A stretch of DNA of 64,000 nt from an uncultured Eubacterium sp. (lineage in GTDB: Bacteria > Bacillota > Clostridia > Lachnospirales > Lachnospiraceae): the NCBI GenBank assembly GCA_900552795.1, contig USBB01000006.1, forward strand, positions 1 through 64,000, given 5' to 3'. A program made the translations under genes and the position numbers. The notes under the pieces are model-generated. The model saw only the letters and a program-made list of their open reading frames with translations, searched no databases and was not told the DNA's origin. Of this stretch, positions 1 through 9,037 are shown in pieces; within the stretch, counting starts at the first letter, position 1, and each line of letters opens with the position of its first letter.

Positions 1-61
<61 letters not shown>

Positions 62-220
62 AAGTTGGTCCGTCAGTTTTAAACTTCTGGTCTTTTTGTT
101 TAACCGTATCCATTTTGATTAAGTTCTCTTAACCTTTATGTTTACTGTGTTAAGGATGATATGTTTTCACATATCGGTTCGTTTTCTGAAATTCTTCAAA
201 GAATTTTCAGGGTTGTTTTA

Positions 221-240
221 CTGTTCAGTTTTCAATGTTC
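221..240 (-). promoter_or_regulatory. rRNA leader boxA-like element
   Basis: On the minus strand this reads GAACATTGAAAACTGAACAG, very close to the TTTGAAAACTGAA-type leader element found upstream of 16S genes and in spacers of Firmicute rrn operons, where it takes part in antitermination or processing. It lies between the promoter at 323-351 and the 16S 5' end. The role is inferred from similarity and position. Confidence 0.6.
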
Positions 241-322
241 TATATAAACCCATATGACTCAAACGCTCTGTTTGTCTGTCTTCCAGGCTTTTTGTTTTGG
301 TGTCGCTCGCGGCGACTTGTAT

Positions 323-351
323 ATAATATCACCGCTTTTTCACTTTGTCAA
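323..351 (-). promoter_or_regulatory. rRNA operon promoter (sigma-A type)
   Basis: On the minus strand there is a perfect -35 hexamer TTGACA (346-351), a 17-base spacer and a -10 hexamer TATTAT (323-328). Transcription would start near 315 and enter the 16S leader. The hexamers and spacing are seen directly; use as the rrn promoter is inferred from position. Confidence 0.85.
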
Positions 352-375
352 CAACTTTTTCAAACTTTTTTTAAA

Positions 376-429
376 AATAACAGAAGTTATTTTATCCACA
401 CAATTTGTAGCAAATAACTTCTGTTATAA
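376..429 (-). terminator. Terminator of the polyamine operon
   Basis: A perfect 14-bp inverted repeat, ATAACAGAAGTTAT against ATAACTTCTGTTAT, separated by about 20 bases, lies 50 bases past the nspC stop. On the minus strand it is followed by TTTTTAAAAAAAG, which fits an intrinsic terminator insulating the operon from the rRNA promoter. Its loop contains a consensus DnaA box. Confidence 0.6.
392..400 (+). promoter_or_regulatory. DnaA box match TTATCCACA
   Basis: A perfect match to the DnaA-box consensus TTATNCACA. A second match with the same orientation lies at 454-462. Both are just upstream of the rRNA promoter. DnaA binding is not shown by the sequence alone. Confidence 0.4.
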
Positions 430-453
430 ACACAACATATTGATAGTTCACAC

Positions 454-462
454 TTATGCACA
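454..462 (+). promoter_or_regulatory. DnaA box match TTATGCACA
   Basis: Second match to TTATNCACA, 62 bases from the first and in the same orientation, between the nspC stop and the rRNA promoter. Confidence 0.35.
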
Positions 463-474
463 AATTTCAAAATA

Positions 475-1656
475 TCAACTTAATCTGCATTTAAAATCCT
501 CATAAGAAAATTTTTTAATAATGTATGCACCATCAGTATCATTATACGACATTATATTCGGAAGTGCTATTCCGTTGAACGTATTATTCTTAACCATGCT
601 GTAATGCGCCATGTCACAAAACACAAGTTTGTCTCCTGGTTTTAGTTCATGTTCAAATGAATAATCACCTATTATATCTCCTGCAAGACATGTATTTCCA
701 CCAAACCTGTAATTATATTTAAATTCTCCCGGCATACCAGCACCTATTATTTCAGGTCTGTACGGCATCTCAAGAACATCCGGCATGTGACATGCCGCTG
801 ATGTATCTAATATCACTGTTTGCATTTCTATATTTCCGTCTGTCATAAAACTTCTGTTTTGTATATCCATAACCGACGAAACGAGATAACCTGTATTTAA
901 TACAACCGCTTCTCCCGGTTCAAGATAAACTGCCACATTATATTTTTCTTTTATATAGTTTATACATTTTATAAGAAGCGAAACATCATATCCCGTCCTT
1001 GTAATATGATGCCCTCCTCCGAAATTAATCCACTTTATATTAGAAAGTGCCATATATTTTCCAAACTTTTCTTCAACATGTTCAAGAACACGATTCAAAG
1101 TATCAGAATTCTGCTCACACATAACATGGAAATGCAAACCTTCTATTTTATCAAGTACCTCAGGATTATCCGACAGTTCTTTTTCAAACACGTCAAGCAC
1201 CGTGCCCAACCTTGATCCTTCACAGCACGGATTATAAATTTCATGATCAACCTCTGCATATTCAGGATTAACCCTTATGCCGCAGCTGCACCCTGCTTCA
1301 ATCGCCCTGTCCGCAAATTTTGCAAACTGTGAAATGCTGTTAAAAACTATGTGCCCGCAAAGTTTTGTTATCTCTTCAAATTCCTCATCTTTATATGCCG
1401 GTGAAAAAATATGCACTTCACCCGGCATGTATTCTTTGCCAAGCTTTGCCTCATATAACGAGCTTGCGGTAGTCCCATTAAGATAATGACTTATCATAGG
1501 ATAAAGCGAATACATAGAAAACCCTTTTTGTGCAAGGAGTATTTTGCAGCCTGTCCTGTCAATAACAGATTTTAACAGCTTCAAATTATTTTCCAGCAGC
1601 CTTTCATCTACTATATATGAAGGTGTCGGTATCAAATCAAAATCAATTTTTTTCAT
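475..1656 (-). CDS. nspC: Carboxy(nor)spermidine decarboxylase
   Basis: A PLP-dependent, alanine-racemase-fold decarboxylase that removes CO2 from carboxyspermidine or carboxynorspermidine, the last step of the S-adenosylmethionine-independent polyamine route. The 393-residue length is typical of NspC. The N-terminal TPSYIVDERLLENNLKLL opening, the Lys in LLAQKGFSMYSLYP (PLP lysine region), GLHFHVMCEQ, INFGGGHHITR and the EPGEA phosphate-binding stretch all match the family. It is last in the operon behind the partner dehydrogenase (31-bp gap) and ahead of a terminator. The start is ATG with AAGGAG somewhat far upstream. The exact substrate (carboxyspermidine or carboxynorspermidine) cannot be read from sequence. 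Confidence 0.92.
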   Translation of the reverse strand: MKKIDFDLIPTPSYIVDERLLENNLKLLKSVIDRTGCKILLAQKGFSMYSLYPMISHYLNGTTASSLYEAKLGKEYMPGEVHIFSPAYKDEEFEEITKLCGHIVFNSISQFAKFADRAIEAGCSCGIRVNPEYAEVDHEIYNPCCEGSRLGTVLDVFEKELSDNPEVLDKIEGLHFHVMCEQNSDTLNRVLEHVEEKFGKYMALSNIKWINFGGGHHITRTGYDVSLLIKCINYIKEKYNVAVYLEPGEAVVLNTGYLVSSVMDIQNRSFMTDGNIEMQTVILDTSAACHMPDVLEMPYRPEIIGAGMPGEFKYNYRFGGNTCLAGDIIGDYSFEHELKPGDKLVFCDMAHYSMVKNNTFNGIALPNIMSYNDTDGAYIIKKFSYEDFKCRLS

Positions 1657-1687
1657 TATGCCAGCATAACTCCTTTATTTATATAAG

Positions 1688-2905
1688 TCAGTCTACCAGC
1701 TCAGGATTGAAATTTTCCACCCAAGGCAGACCAAACTTATTAAGTGCATCCATAAACGGATCCGGGTCAAACTCTTCTATATTATGAACTCCCGGCATAT
1801 TCCATTTGCCTGTTATAAGCATCATTGCACCTATCATAGCCGGAACGCCCGTTGTGTATGAGATAGCCTGTGAACCAACCTCTTTATAGCACTCCTGATG
1901 ATCGCACATATTATACACATAATAGTTAACGTCTTTTCCGTCCTTCTTTCCTCTGAAAATGCACCCTATATTAGTTTTGCCAACTGTTCTCGGACCTAAT
2001 GAAGCCGGATCAGGTAAAACCGCCTTTAAAAACTGCAGCGGCTGTATCATCTTTCCCTCAAATTCAATAGGCTCAATAGATGTCATTCCAACATTTTCAA
2101 GGCATTTCAAATGTGTAAGATAACTTTGTCCGAACGTCATAAAGAAACGAATTCTCTTTATGCCTTTTATATTAAGCGCAAGCGACTCTATCTCTTCGTG
2201 GTGCAACAGATACATATCCTTTTCTCCTACACCATCGAAATTATAAACTCTCTTTATTTCCATTGGTTCAGTTTCTACCCAATGACCATCTTCCCAATAA
2301 CTTCCCTTAGCTGCAACCTCTCGAATATTTATTTCAGGATTAAAATTAGTTGCAAATGGATATCCATGATCTCCGCCATTACAGTCAAGAATATCAATGT
2401 ATTCTATCTCATCAAAATAATGCTTCATGGCATATGCTGAAAACACACCTGTAACACCCGGATCAAAGCCTGACCCCAAAAGTGCAGTTATACCTGCTTT
2501 TTCAAACTTTTCTCTATATGCCCACTGCCATGAATACTCAAAATGTGCAGTTTCAGGCGGCTCGTAGTTTGCTGTATCCATATAATTTGTCTTAGTTTCA
2601 AGACACGCATCCATTATTGTTAAATCCTGATATGGCAATGCTATATTCATAACAACATCAGGTTTGAATTCATTAATAAGCGCAACGAGTTCTTCTACCT
2701 TATCTGCATCAACTTTTGCTGTTGTAATCTTTGTTTTGCCTTCGCCTATACCATATTTTTCCTCACAGGCTTTTTTTAAAGCATCACATTTAGATTTCGT
2801 TCTGCTCGCAATGCAAATCTGTTCAAAAACCTCAGGGTTCTGACAACATTTATGAACTGCAACACCAGCTACTCCGCCGGCTCCGATAATAAGGGCTTTT
2901 CCCAT
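1688..2905 (-). CDS. Carboxy(nor)spermidine synthase (saccharopine dehydrogenase family)
   Basis: Predicted to condense aspartate semialdehyde with a diamine and reduce the Schiff base with NADPH, giving carboxyspermidine or carboxynorspermidine. The N-terminal Rossmann fingerprint GKALIIGAGGVAGVAVHKC and the 405-residue length fit the Lys1-like carboxynorspermidine dehydrogenase branch of the saccharopine dehydrogenase family. Adjacency to nspC makes that branch far more likely than a lysine-pathway enzyme. The start has a strong AAATGGAGG ribosome binding site within a GCAGGCGGAAATGGAGG core like the repeat family described in the findings. An agmatine-derived substrate is also possible. 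Confidence 0.9.
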   Translation of the reverse strand: MGKALIIGAGGVAGVAVHKCCQNPEVFEQICIASRTKSKCDALKKACEEKYGIGEGKTKITTAKVDADKVEELVALINEFKPDVVMNIALPYQDLTIMDACLETKTNYMDTANYEPPETAHFEYSWQWAYREKFEKAGITALLGSGFDPGVTGVFSAYAMKHYFDEIEYIDILDCNGGDHGYPFATNFNPEINIREVAAKGSYWEDGHWVETEPMEIKRVYNFDGVGEKDMYLLHHEEIESLALNIKGIKRIRFFMTFGQSYLTHLKCLENVGMTSIEPIEFEGKMIQPLQFLKAVLPDPASLGPRTVGKTNIGCIFRGKKDGKDVNYYVYNMCDHQECYKEVGSQAISYTTGVPAMIGAMMLITGKWNMPGVHNIEEFDPDPFMDALNKFGLPWVENFNPELVD

Positions 2906-3021
2906 ATATACTTAATCCTCCATTTCCGCCTGCATTTTACATAACCAAAATGCCGCTTTTTCTTAAATTAATAAACTGTTTTTATATTTACCAAAATATC
3001 GTATTATTTTCAATATATTTT

Positions 3022-3876
3022 TTAATTTTGGTCAACTCCGAGCAATTCCTTTACATAATTAGGCAAATAAAAGCTTCCTTTATGTAAATCAGTATTATAA
3101 TATCTTGTCTTAAGTCCAAGCGCATTCCATTCATTTTCATGCAAATCTTTTATCGGGTCATATTTTTTTGAAGCAAATCCAAAAAGCCAATGACCTGAAG
3201 GATAAGACGGTATATGGCACTGATATACCGTACTGTATGGAAATACCTGCTGAATATGCTTATGCGCTTTCTGAACAGTCCTTGAGTGTTCACTGTAGTA
3301 CGGACTTTCATGCTGATTAATCAAAATCCCGTCATCATGCAACGCCTTAAAACAATTACCATAAAACTCTCTTGTAAAAAGTCCCTCTGCCGGCCCGTAC
3401 GGATCCGCGCAATCAACTATTATTAAATCATATTGATCTTTTTCCATACGCACAAATCTAAGGCTTTCCTCGAAATACATATGAACTCTTGGATCAAAAA
3501 GTTTGCATGATGTTTCCTGAAAATGTTCAAGACACATTTCAGTCACCTTTTTATCAATCTCTACCATATCAATGTTTTCAATGGTGTCATACTTTGTAAG
3601 TTCTCTTATAGTACCGCCATCCCCTGCTCCGATAACCAGTACATCTTTTACATGAGGGTGAACAGCCATAGGCACGTGTGTTATCATTTCATGGTAAATA
3701 AACTCGTCCTTCTGGGTTATCATAAGTTCCCCATCAAGAACAAGCACTTTTCCAAATTCCATTGTATCAAGTATATCTATCCTCTGATATTCACTCTCAC
3801 AACTGGCAATCTGATTTTTAACTTTAACTTTGAGCTGCACATTTTTTGTGTGCTTATCTGTATACCACAATTCCAT
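3022..3876 (-). CDS. speE: Spermidine synthase (polyamine aminopropyltransferase)
   Basis: Transfers an aminopropyl group from decarboxylated S-adenosylmethionine to putrescine. Visible family motifs are LDGELMITQKDEFIYHEM, the SAM-binding VLVIGAGDGGTIRELTKY, the acidic VEIDKKVTEMC, and IIVDCADPYGPAEGLFTREF with the catalytic Asp. The 284 residues match bacterial SpeE. It lies 17 bp after speA with a CCGGAGG ribosome binding site, so the two are surely co-transcribed. No S-adenosylmethionine decarboxylase gene (speD) is in the window, so the source of the aminopropyl donor is not visible. Finding SpeE beside the SAM-independent enzymes is unusual. Confidence 0.95.
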   Translation of the reverse strand: MELWYTDKHTKNVQLKVKVKNQIASCESEYQRIDILDTMEFGKVLVLDGELMITQKDEFIYHEMITHVPMAVHPHVKDVLVIGAGDGGTIRELTKYDTIENIDMVEIDKKVTEMCLEHFQETSCKLFDPRVHMYFEESLRFVRMEKDQYDLIIVDCADPYGPAEGLFTREFYGNCFKALHDDGILINQHESPYYSEHSRTVQKAHKHIQQVFPYSTVYQCHIPSYPSGHWLFGFASKKYDPIKDLHENEWNALGLKTRYYNTDLHKGSFYLPNYVKELLGVDQN

Positions 3877-3893
3877 TTGCCAAACCTCCGGTT

Positions 3894-5396
3894 TTAAGCG
3901 TTAGTATCTACTACATTTATATATTCAACATTCATATCCTGAGTACCAGTTACAAGACAGCCCTTTTCTTTAGCATATTCGATATAATTTATAATCTCCT
4001 GCGTAATCATCTCGCCTGGAGCAAGAATCGGTATTCCCGGAGGATAACACATAACGAACTCACTGCATATTCTTCCGGCACTCTCTTTAATCGGGAGTGC
4101 CATTTTTACGCTAAAAAATGCTTTCTGAGGTCCCATAACTATCAAAGGCGTTATATATTCATGGTCGAACATTCCTGCTTTTCCTGTCTCATGAAGACGT
4201 TTTATCTCGGAAAGTGCCGATATAAGTCTTTCTATTTCAAGCATCCTGTCGCCGCCTGATATGATTGCAAGAATATTTCCAATATCACCAAATTCAATTT
4301 GAATTCCATAGTCATCGCGAAGTAAATCATATACTTCAATTCCAGCCAAGCCTATATCTCTCGTATGAACTGACAATTTTGTTCTGTCAAAATCATATAC
4401 AGCATCACCATCAATAAGCTCCTCACCATACGCATAATATCCGCCAAGTCTGTTTATTTCCTCTCTGGCATAGCTTGCATATTCTATCATTTTGTCATTA
4501 AAATATCTTCCGTTTAAGCTCATATTTTTTCTGGCTATATCAAGAGATGACAACAAAAGATAAGAAGCGCTCGTTGTCTGTGTAAGATTAATTATCTGTC
4601 TTACATAATCAGCATTAACAGTATTTCTTGTAAGCAATATTGAGCTTTGTGTAAGCGAACCGCCTGTTTTATGCATACTGACAGCCGCCATATCAGCCCC
4701 GGCCTCCATTGCAGAAACTGGAAGCTTGTCACTGAAATAAAAATGTGTTCCATGAGCCTCATCAACCAAAACAAACATGTTATGTTCATGCGCAAGCTCA
4801 ACAATCTTTTTCAAATCCGAACATATACCGTAATAAGTAGGATTATTTACAAGCACTGCTTTAGCATCCGGATTTTCTTTCATAGCCTGCTCTACATCGT
4901 CAGCCGACATACCAAGCGGGATTCCAAGCTTCTTATTTACACCGGGATTAACATATACCGGAATAGCCCCATTTACAACAAGAGCATTTATAGCACTTCT
5001 ATGCACATTTCGAGGCATAATTATCTTATCACCGGCCACTGTAACCGACATAATCATTGCCTGAACAGCAGCCGTGGTTCCATTCACTATAAAAAAGGCT
5101 TCATCAGCACCAAATGCCTGAGCCGCCAACATCTGCGCATCCTTTATAACCGAACTCGGATGACACAGATTATCAAGCGGTTTCATTGAATTCATGTCAA
5201 GTTTGACACAATCAGCTCCAAGAAATTCTTTAAGCTCCTTATTGCCTCGTCCGCCCTTGTGTCCCGGCACATCAAAATGTGCCAGCCTGTTAAGTCTTTG
5301 TTCTTCCAACGCTTTATGAATTGGTGTATCATACTGTGTAAGTTTTATGTTTTCTCCCAATGCAGTTCCCATCCTTTGTGTTATATTTTTTATCAC
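3894..5396 (-). CDS. speA: Orn/Lys/Arg decarboxylase, fold type I (probable arginine decarboxylase)
   Basis: A PLP enzyme of the SpeA/YaaO type, 500 residues, close in length to B. subtilis SpeA. The motifs are FDVPGHKGG near the N terminus, the PLP-phosphate region VNGTTAAVQAMIM, VLVDEAHGTHF, and the PLP-lysine motif SMHKTGGSLTQSS. In a polyamine operon it most likely makes agmatine from arginine, though lysine or ornithine cannot be excluded from sequence. Its start overlaps the stop of the upstream CvpA-like gene by 4 bp (ATGA), implying translational coupling. No agmatinase or agmatine deiminase lies in the window, so agmatine would have to be processed by a product encoded elsewhere. Confidence 0.9.
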   Translation of the reverse strand: MIKNITQRMGTALGENIKLTQYDTPIHKALEEQRLNRLAHFDVPGHKGGRGNKELKEFLGADCVKLDMNSMKPLDNLCHPSSVIKDAQMLAAQAFGADEAFFIVNGTTAAVQAMIMSVTVAGDKIIMPRNVHRSAINALVVNGAIPVYVNPGVNKKLGIPLGMSADDVEQAMKENPDAKAVLVNNPTYYGICSDLKKIVELAHEHNMFVLVDEAHGTHFYFSDKLPVSAMEAGADMAAVSMHKTGGSLTQSSILLTRNTVNADYVRQIINLTQTTSASYLLLSSLDIARKNMSLNGRYFNDKMIEYASYAREEINRLGGYYAYGEELIDGDAVYDFDRTKLSVHTRDIGLAGIEVYDLLRDDYGIQIEFGDIGNILAIISGGDRMLEIERLISALSEIKRLHETGKAGMFDHEYITPLIVMGPQKAFFSVKMALPIKESAGRICSEFVMCYPPGIPILAPGEMITQEIINYIEYAKEKGCLVTGTQDMNVEYINVVDTNA

Positions 5397-6193
5397 TTAA
5401 ATATCATTTTAAGAAAAATGTTTGAATCATATAAAAAAGAAAGGAAAGAATTTCCACCTATCTCAGACAATGCGTCTGATGCCCATTCCACACTTCCAAA
5501 TGCCGTAACAACTATAAACATAATCCATACAGCTAAAAGCCCCTCTGCCAGTCCAAGCAAAAGTCCTCCCAAACGATTTGCCTGCTTTATAACCGGCAAT
5601 CTTGTTATAATTCCTGTAACCCCGGCAAGTACTCTTAATAAAACAAACATAATCGCAAAGACAAATACATATATAATTGCATTAAAAATAATTTCAGTTA
5701 ATTTTACAACTGCAATAGCTGACGCTGCTCCCGCTACTGTCCCATCTGATTTTGCAAATATTCTGTCAATACTGTTATCTGATAAAAGCTTTGTAATATT
5801 ATCACCCATAATAGCTGACGTTATCTCGGAAGTTATATTTTCGGGAAGCTTTAAACCCTCAAGCATACTGCCTGTATATTTTGAAATAGTATCAATCTTA
5901 TCAGCTATCTGCTCCTTTGAAATATTTTCTTCATATTCGCTTATACTGTCATCTGCCTCTTCACTTACCACCTTATTTTTTGTGATCACAGAATAAACCG
6001 CATCTTCTAATCCGTCATATAAACCAGTATTATTTTTTATAGTTTTTGCTATTACCGGAGTCACAAATACAGAAACAAACAATGTAACAAAAAGTATTGC
6101 CATTGACAGCACTATCTTTACAACGCCTTTATTATAACCTATAAATCCAAATAACAAAAATAACGCAATAACTGCAACCAATACCCAACTCAT
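5393..6193 (-). CDS. CvpA family membrane protein
   Basis: A 266-residue integral membrane protein. The first 65 residues form two hydrophobic segments (SWVLVAVIALFLLFGFIGYN and the following helix), then comes an acidic, Glu/Asp/Ser-rich extracytoplasmic or loop region (residues about 80-165), and then two or three further helices, the organisation expected for CvpA-like proteins. The family is named for colicin V production and is linked to envelope stress tolerance; the molecular role is unknown. The start has a strong GGGAGG site. The stop overlaps the speA start, so it leads the polyamine operon, which may be coincidental. Confidence 0.7.
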   Translation of the reverse strand: MSWVLVAVIALFLLFGFIGYNKGVVKIVLSMAILFVTLFVSVFVTPVIAKTIKNNTGLYDGLEDAVYSVITKNKVVSEEADDSISEYEENISKEQIADKIDTISKYTGSMLEGLKLPENITSEITSAIMGDNITKLLSDNSIDRIFAKSDGTVAGAASAIAVVKLTEIIFNAIIYVFVFAIMFVLLRVLAGVTGIITRLPVIKQANRLGGLLLGLAEGLLAVWIMFIVVTAFGSVEWASDALSEIGGNSFLSFLYDSNIFLKMIFK

Positions 6194-6269
6194 ATTTATC
6201 CTCCCGACAATTTATAACAAATCATCATTTCTGTGCCTTGCTTTTACTTAATATCTACATTGTATATAT

Positions 6270-7511
6270 TTATTTAAAACGAACTGACTGAACATATTTT
6301 GAATTTATAACGATATAATTTCCTCTGCTGCCCTCGGAAAGAACATAATTTACCGGCATATCCATTGTTATATCACACAATTTCTTTCCCTTTAAATTCA
6401 TAAGCACAATTGAATTGCTGTTATACATTATAATGCTGTCTCCATCAAAGCTTATATCATCATATTGCGTGCTGAAAGTCGTATCACATACCAATTTCCC
6501 GGATAAATTGTAAACTTCAAGCTTATATATATCTTTTGAATTTGAGTTGTCTAATACCAATCCTATATTAGAATCAGAAAAAAACACTCTCTGTATCTCA
6601 TTGTCAATTTTTATTTCTTTAGACAACTTAGGATACTCCTTGATAGTATATATACTTAAAACATCTTCTCCTACAGCCACAGCTACCGTTTCATTTATAA
6701 ACCTTACATCTCCGACTATAGTGCTGTCATAGTGGTTAAATCCTCCTACAACTCTTTCTGTCTCATTCTGACCTACCTCTGAGAAATTGTAAAACACCAC
6801 ATTCGTCTTCATAGTCTCTCCGCTCACATATAAGTATGAGGCCATAAGTTTAGTGGCATCTTCAGAAATACTTATATCAAGAGGATATCCATCTCCTGAA
6901 AGTGATGTCTTTACACTATATATTTTGGTTCCTGCAGAATCATATAGATTAATATAATTTGCATCATTATCTTCTAAAACTGCCGCAACAACTCCCTGCT
7001 TTGCAACTTCTATCTGTGATATAGTTAACGATGTATCAATAATACCTGCTGAACCTGCTTTATTAAACACATATATCTTACTTCCGTTAATATCTCCGAT
7101 TGCTACTGCATCACCGCACATTTTAATCTGCGGCTTCTGCATTGAATATGTCTGGTTCCACAAAGCATTTCCTTTTTTATTATAATAAGAAGCTCCATCA
7201 TTACTGTACCTTATATATCCATCAGCGTATGTCACATATTGTGTAGACATACTATCATCACGGTTAACAGAATTAACCACTGTATATGAAGAATATGTAA
7301 TGCCATCAAAAAGTACAACTGCGACTATTATAATAACAGCCAAAGCCAATATAATAGCTGCAATTATGCCTAATCTTTTCAGTCTGTGCTTTTTTATTCT
7401 ATTTTCAATTTCCGCTTCATCATGCTCTTTTAGCGGAATATTTTTCTGTTTTGGAGCATCAGCATTCCTATTACCGGCAAATCTGAATTTTCCTGATATA
7501 ATGTCAGCCAT
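6270..7511 (-). CDS. DUF5711 family membrane-anchored beta-propeller-like protein
   Basis: 413 residues: a basic cytoplasmic N terminus of about 45 residues, one transmembrane helix (RLGIIAAIILALAVIIIVAV), then roughly 340 residues of repeated beta-strand-rich blocks such as DAVAIGDINGSKIYVFN and SVVFYNFSEVG-like segments that look like a WD/PQQ-type propeller outside the membrane. This matches the DUF5711 family common in Lachnospiraceae. No catalytic motif is seen and the function is unknown. It has its own promoter at 7572-7599 and an AAGGAG site, and probably heads the transcript that continues into the CvpA-like gene and speA. Confidence 0.7.
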   Translation of the reverse strand: MADIISGKFRFAGNRNADAPKQKNIPLKEHDEAEIENRIKKHRLKRLGIIAAIILALAVIIIVAVVLFDGITYSSYTVVNSVNRDDSMSTQYVTYADGYIRYSNDGASYYNKKGNALWNQTYSMQKPQIKMCGDAVAIGDINGSKIYVFNKAGSAGIIDTSLTISQIEVAKQGVVAAVLEDNDANYINLYDSAGTKIYSVKTSLSGDGYPLDISISEDATKLMASYLYVSGETMKTNVVFYNFSEVGQNETERVVGGFNHYDSTIVGDVRFINETVAVAVGEDVLSIYTIKEYPKLSKEIKIDNEIQRVFFSDSNIGLVLDNSNSKDIYKLEVYNLSGKLVCDTTFSTQYDDISFDGDSIIMYNSNSIVLMNLKGKKLCDITMDMPVNYVLSEGSRGNYIVINSKYVQSVRFK

Positions 7512-7571
7512 ACAGTATACTCCTTATTAAAGACTATATATCATATGAGAGGTTTCACTCACATTGATACT

Positions 7572-7599
7572 ATTATACAATATTGAATGAAATATTCAA
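7572..7599 (-). promoter_or_regulatory. Sigma-A type promoter upstream of the DUF5711 gene
   Basis: On the minus strand: -35 TTGAAT (594-599 of the 7 kb block), 16-base spacer, perfect -10 TATAAT (7572-7577). It overlaps the last codon of the upstream LysM gene, giving a leader of about 50 bases. Confidence 0.65.
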
Positions 7600-8831
7600 G
7601 GAAGTTTTATCTCCTGACCGACATATAATACATTGGCATCCTCTATATTATTAAATGCAAGAACCTCACCCAACTTGTCATGGCTTCCATAATATTCTTC
7701 ACAAATACCTATAATAGTATCACCCTTTTTCACAGTATAACTTTCATATTTAATTGTATCAGATCCGCCCATCTGTGATGTATTTGAAGATATTTCACTG
7801 CTTTGATCTGTACTATCCTGTTTAGTATACCCCTCCTGTTCCGCATTCTGATGTGTAACATCCTGATTTATCGTAGTTTGTTGTCCACCGTCATTCTTAG
7901 TCACATCCTGTGCAAAAGCAGTCGTCTCCTCCTGCGTAGGCTTAACATTTCCATCAATTTTATTTACTACCACAGTATCTTTTGCGCCTTCATTTGAAAT
8001 ATCAGATATTTCTTTAGCCATATTATTTAACGATTTATCAAAGCTCTTCATTTTCTCATAGCTGTTCATAAGATTTATTCCGACAACAAGCACTGCTACA
8101 GCCATAAATGTACTTATCCCATACATAATTGCTGCTGTCCTCTTCTGCTGCCTTATCTCTTCCTTTTCTTTCATAATAGTTCTTATAGAATCAACAACCT
8201 TGTCCTTCTTTACTGTTTCTATAGGCCTATGTCCTCTTTTTTCCATCATATATTCCTGCATCTGGAAATTTCTCTCATAAAAACACACATATCCTTTCTG
8301 TTTTTTTAACATACCATTTTCATAAAGATAAAAACTTTCTTCTCTCTCTGATGTATTTACAAGATACATAGTTTTCATATTTCCTGAGAAGTTGTCCACA
8401 TGTACTTTTTTAAGATATTCCATAAGCTCCGGCGTGATACTTTCAACAGCCGCAAACCACCCTACTATCTGCAGTTCTGGAAAATATTTTTCAACTTCAC
8501 AGTATATTTTTTTCCATACATTTTCATTAAAACATATACCGGTATGCTGGTTATTCTCATCCGGTTTTGCTTTTATGACACCCTTTATAAAAATACATTT
8601 CTCATCCTGCGATTTTTGAAATTTGCCCAACAGCACACCACTTTGCTCCTCCGACGGGGAAGTATAAGCCAAAGAATTTATGTATGTAAATGCATAGTCC
8701 TCAATATATATTTTCTTATCCGAGCTGACATCTCCTATCTGCTTAATATTCTTTGGTCTCCTTATTGATGTTACGCCGGCAGACTCTTTGCTTGTATTCT
8801 CGTCATTATCATTGCATATTATTTCTATCAT
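7596..8831 (-). CDS. Degenerate MPN (JAB)-like domain protein with C-terminal LysM
   Basis: 411 residues. Residues about 40-190 look like an MPN/JAB domain: a helix ending in EEQSGVLLGKF (the Glu before a GxLLG turn), then ELQIVGWFAAVESITPELM where active JAMM proteases have VGWYHSHP. The metal-binding His pair is missing, so it is probably non-catalytic. One transmembrane helix follows near residue 240 (TAAIMYGISTFMAVAVLVVG), then a Gln/Thr-rich linker and a C-terminal LysM domain (YTVKKGDTIIGICEEYYG ... ANVLYVGQEIKLP) for peptidoglycan binding. The topology would put the MPN-like part in the cytoplasm and LysM outside. Function unknown. GGGAGG site at the start. Confidence 0.65.
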   Translation of the reverse strand: MIEIICNDNDENTSKESAGVTSIRRPKNIKQIGDVSSDKKIYIEDYAFTYINSLAYTSPSEEQSGVLLGKFQKSQDEKCIFIKGVIKAKPDENNQHTGICFNENVWKKIYCEVEKYFPELQIVGWFAAVESITPELMEYLKKVHVDNFSGNMKTMYLVNTSEREESFYLYENGMLKKQKGYVCFYERNFQMQEYMMEKRGHRPIETVKKDKVVDSIRTIMKEKEEIRQQKRTAAIMYGISTFMAVAVLVVGINLMNSYEKMKSFDKSLNNMAKEISDISNEGAKDTVVVNKIDGNVKPTQEETTAFAQDVTKNDGGQQTTINQDVTHQNAEQEGYTKQDSTDQSSEISSNTSQMGGSDTIKYESYTVKKGDTIIGICEEYYGSHDKLGEVLAFNNIEDANVLYVGQEIKLP

Positions 8832-9037
8832 ATTTCTTGCGCCTCCCTAACCCAAATTAAAGTATTTGTTTTAGTAGATTAACATTAGTTAAACGAAAAA
8901 CTTATCATTTTTTGTCGTCATATTAAAATTTTTTGCGATTTTTTATTGGAATATTTTTGCATATTGCCACGTACAATATTTTTGTGACCTATTTATTTGG
9001 ACATGTATTATCTAAGAAAGGACGTATTCATTTATTT

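Larger units (their letters stand above)
62..474 (-). other. rrn leader and upstream region, no protein gene
   Basis: These 413 bases hold no convincing coding sequence. From right to left they contain two DnaA-box matches, the terminator hairpin of the polyamine operon (376-429), the rRNA promoter (323-351), a boxA-like element (221-240) and leader hairpins such as the imperfect inverted repeat near 187-209. The small reading frames on the plus strand here run antisense through the leader and lack ribosome binding sites. Confidence 0.8.

Noticed and set aside
376..462. Replication origin (oriC)
   Set aside because: Only two DnaA-box matches, and no dnaA, dnaN or gyr genes nearby.
5259..5996. 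Plus-strand frame of 245 codons opposite cvpA/speA
   Set aside because: Shadow of two well-supported genes; Ser/Thr/Ile-rich sequence typical of antisense AT-rich coding DNA.
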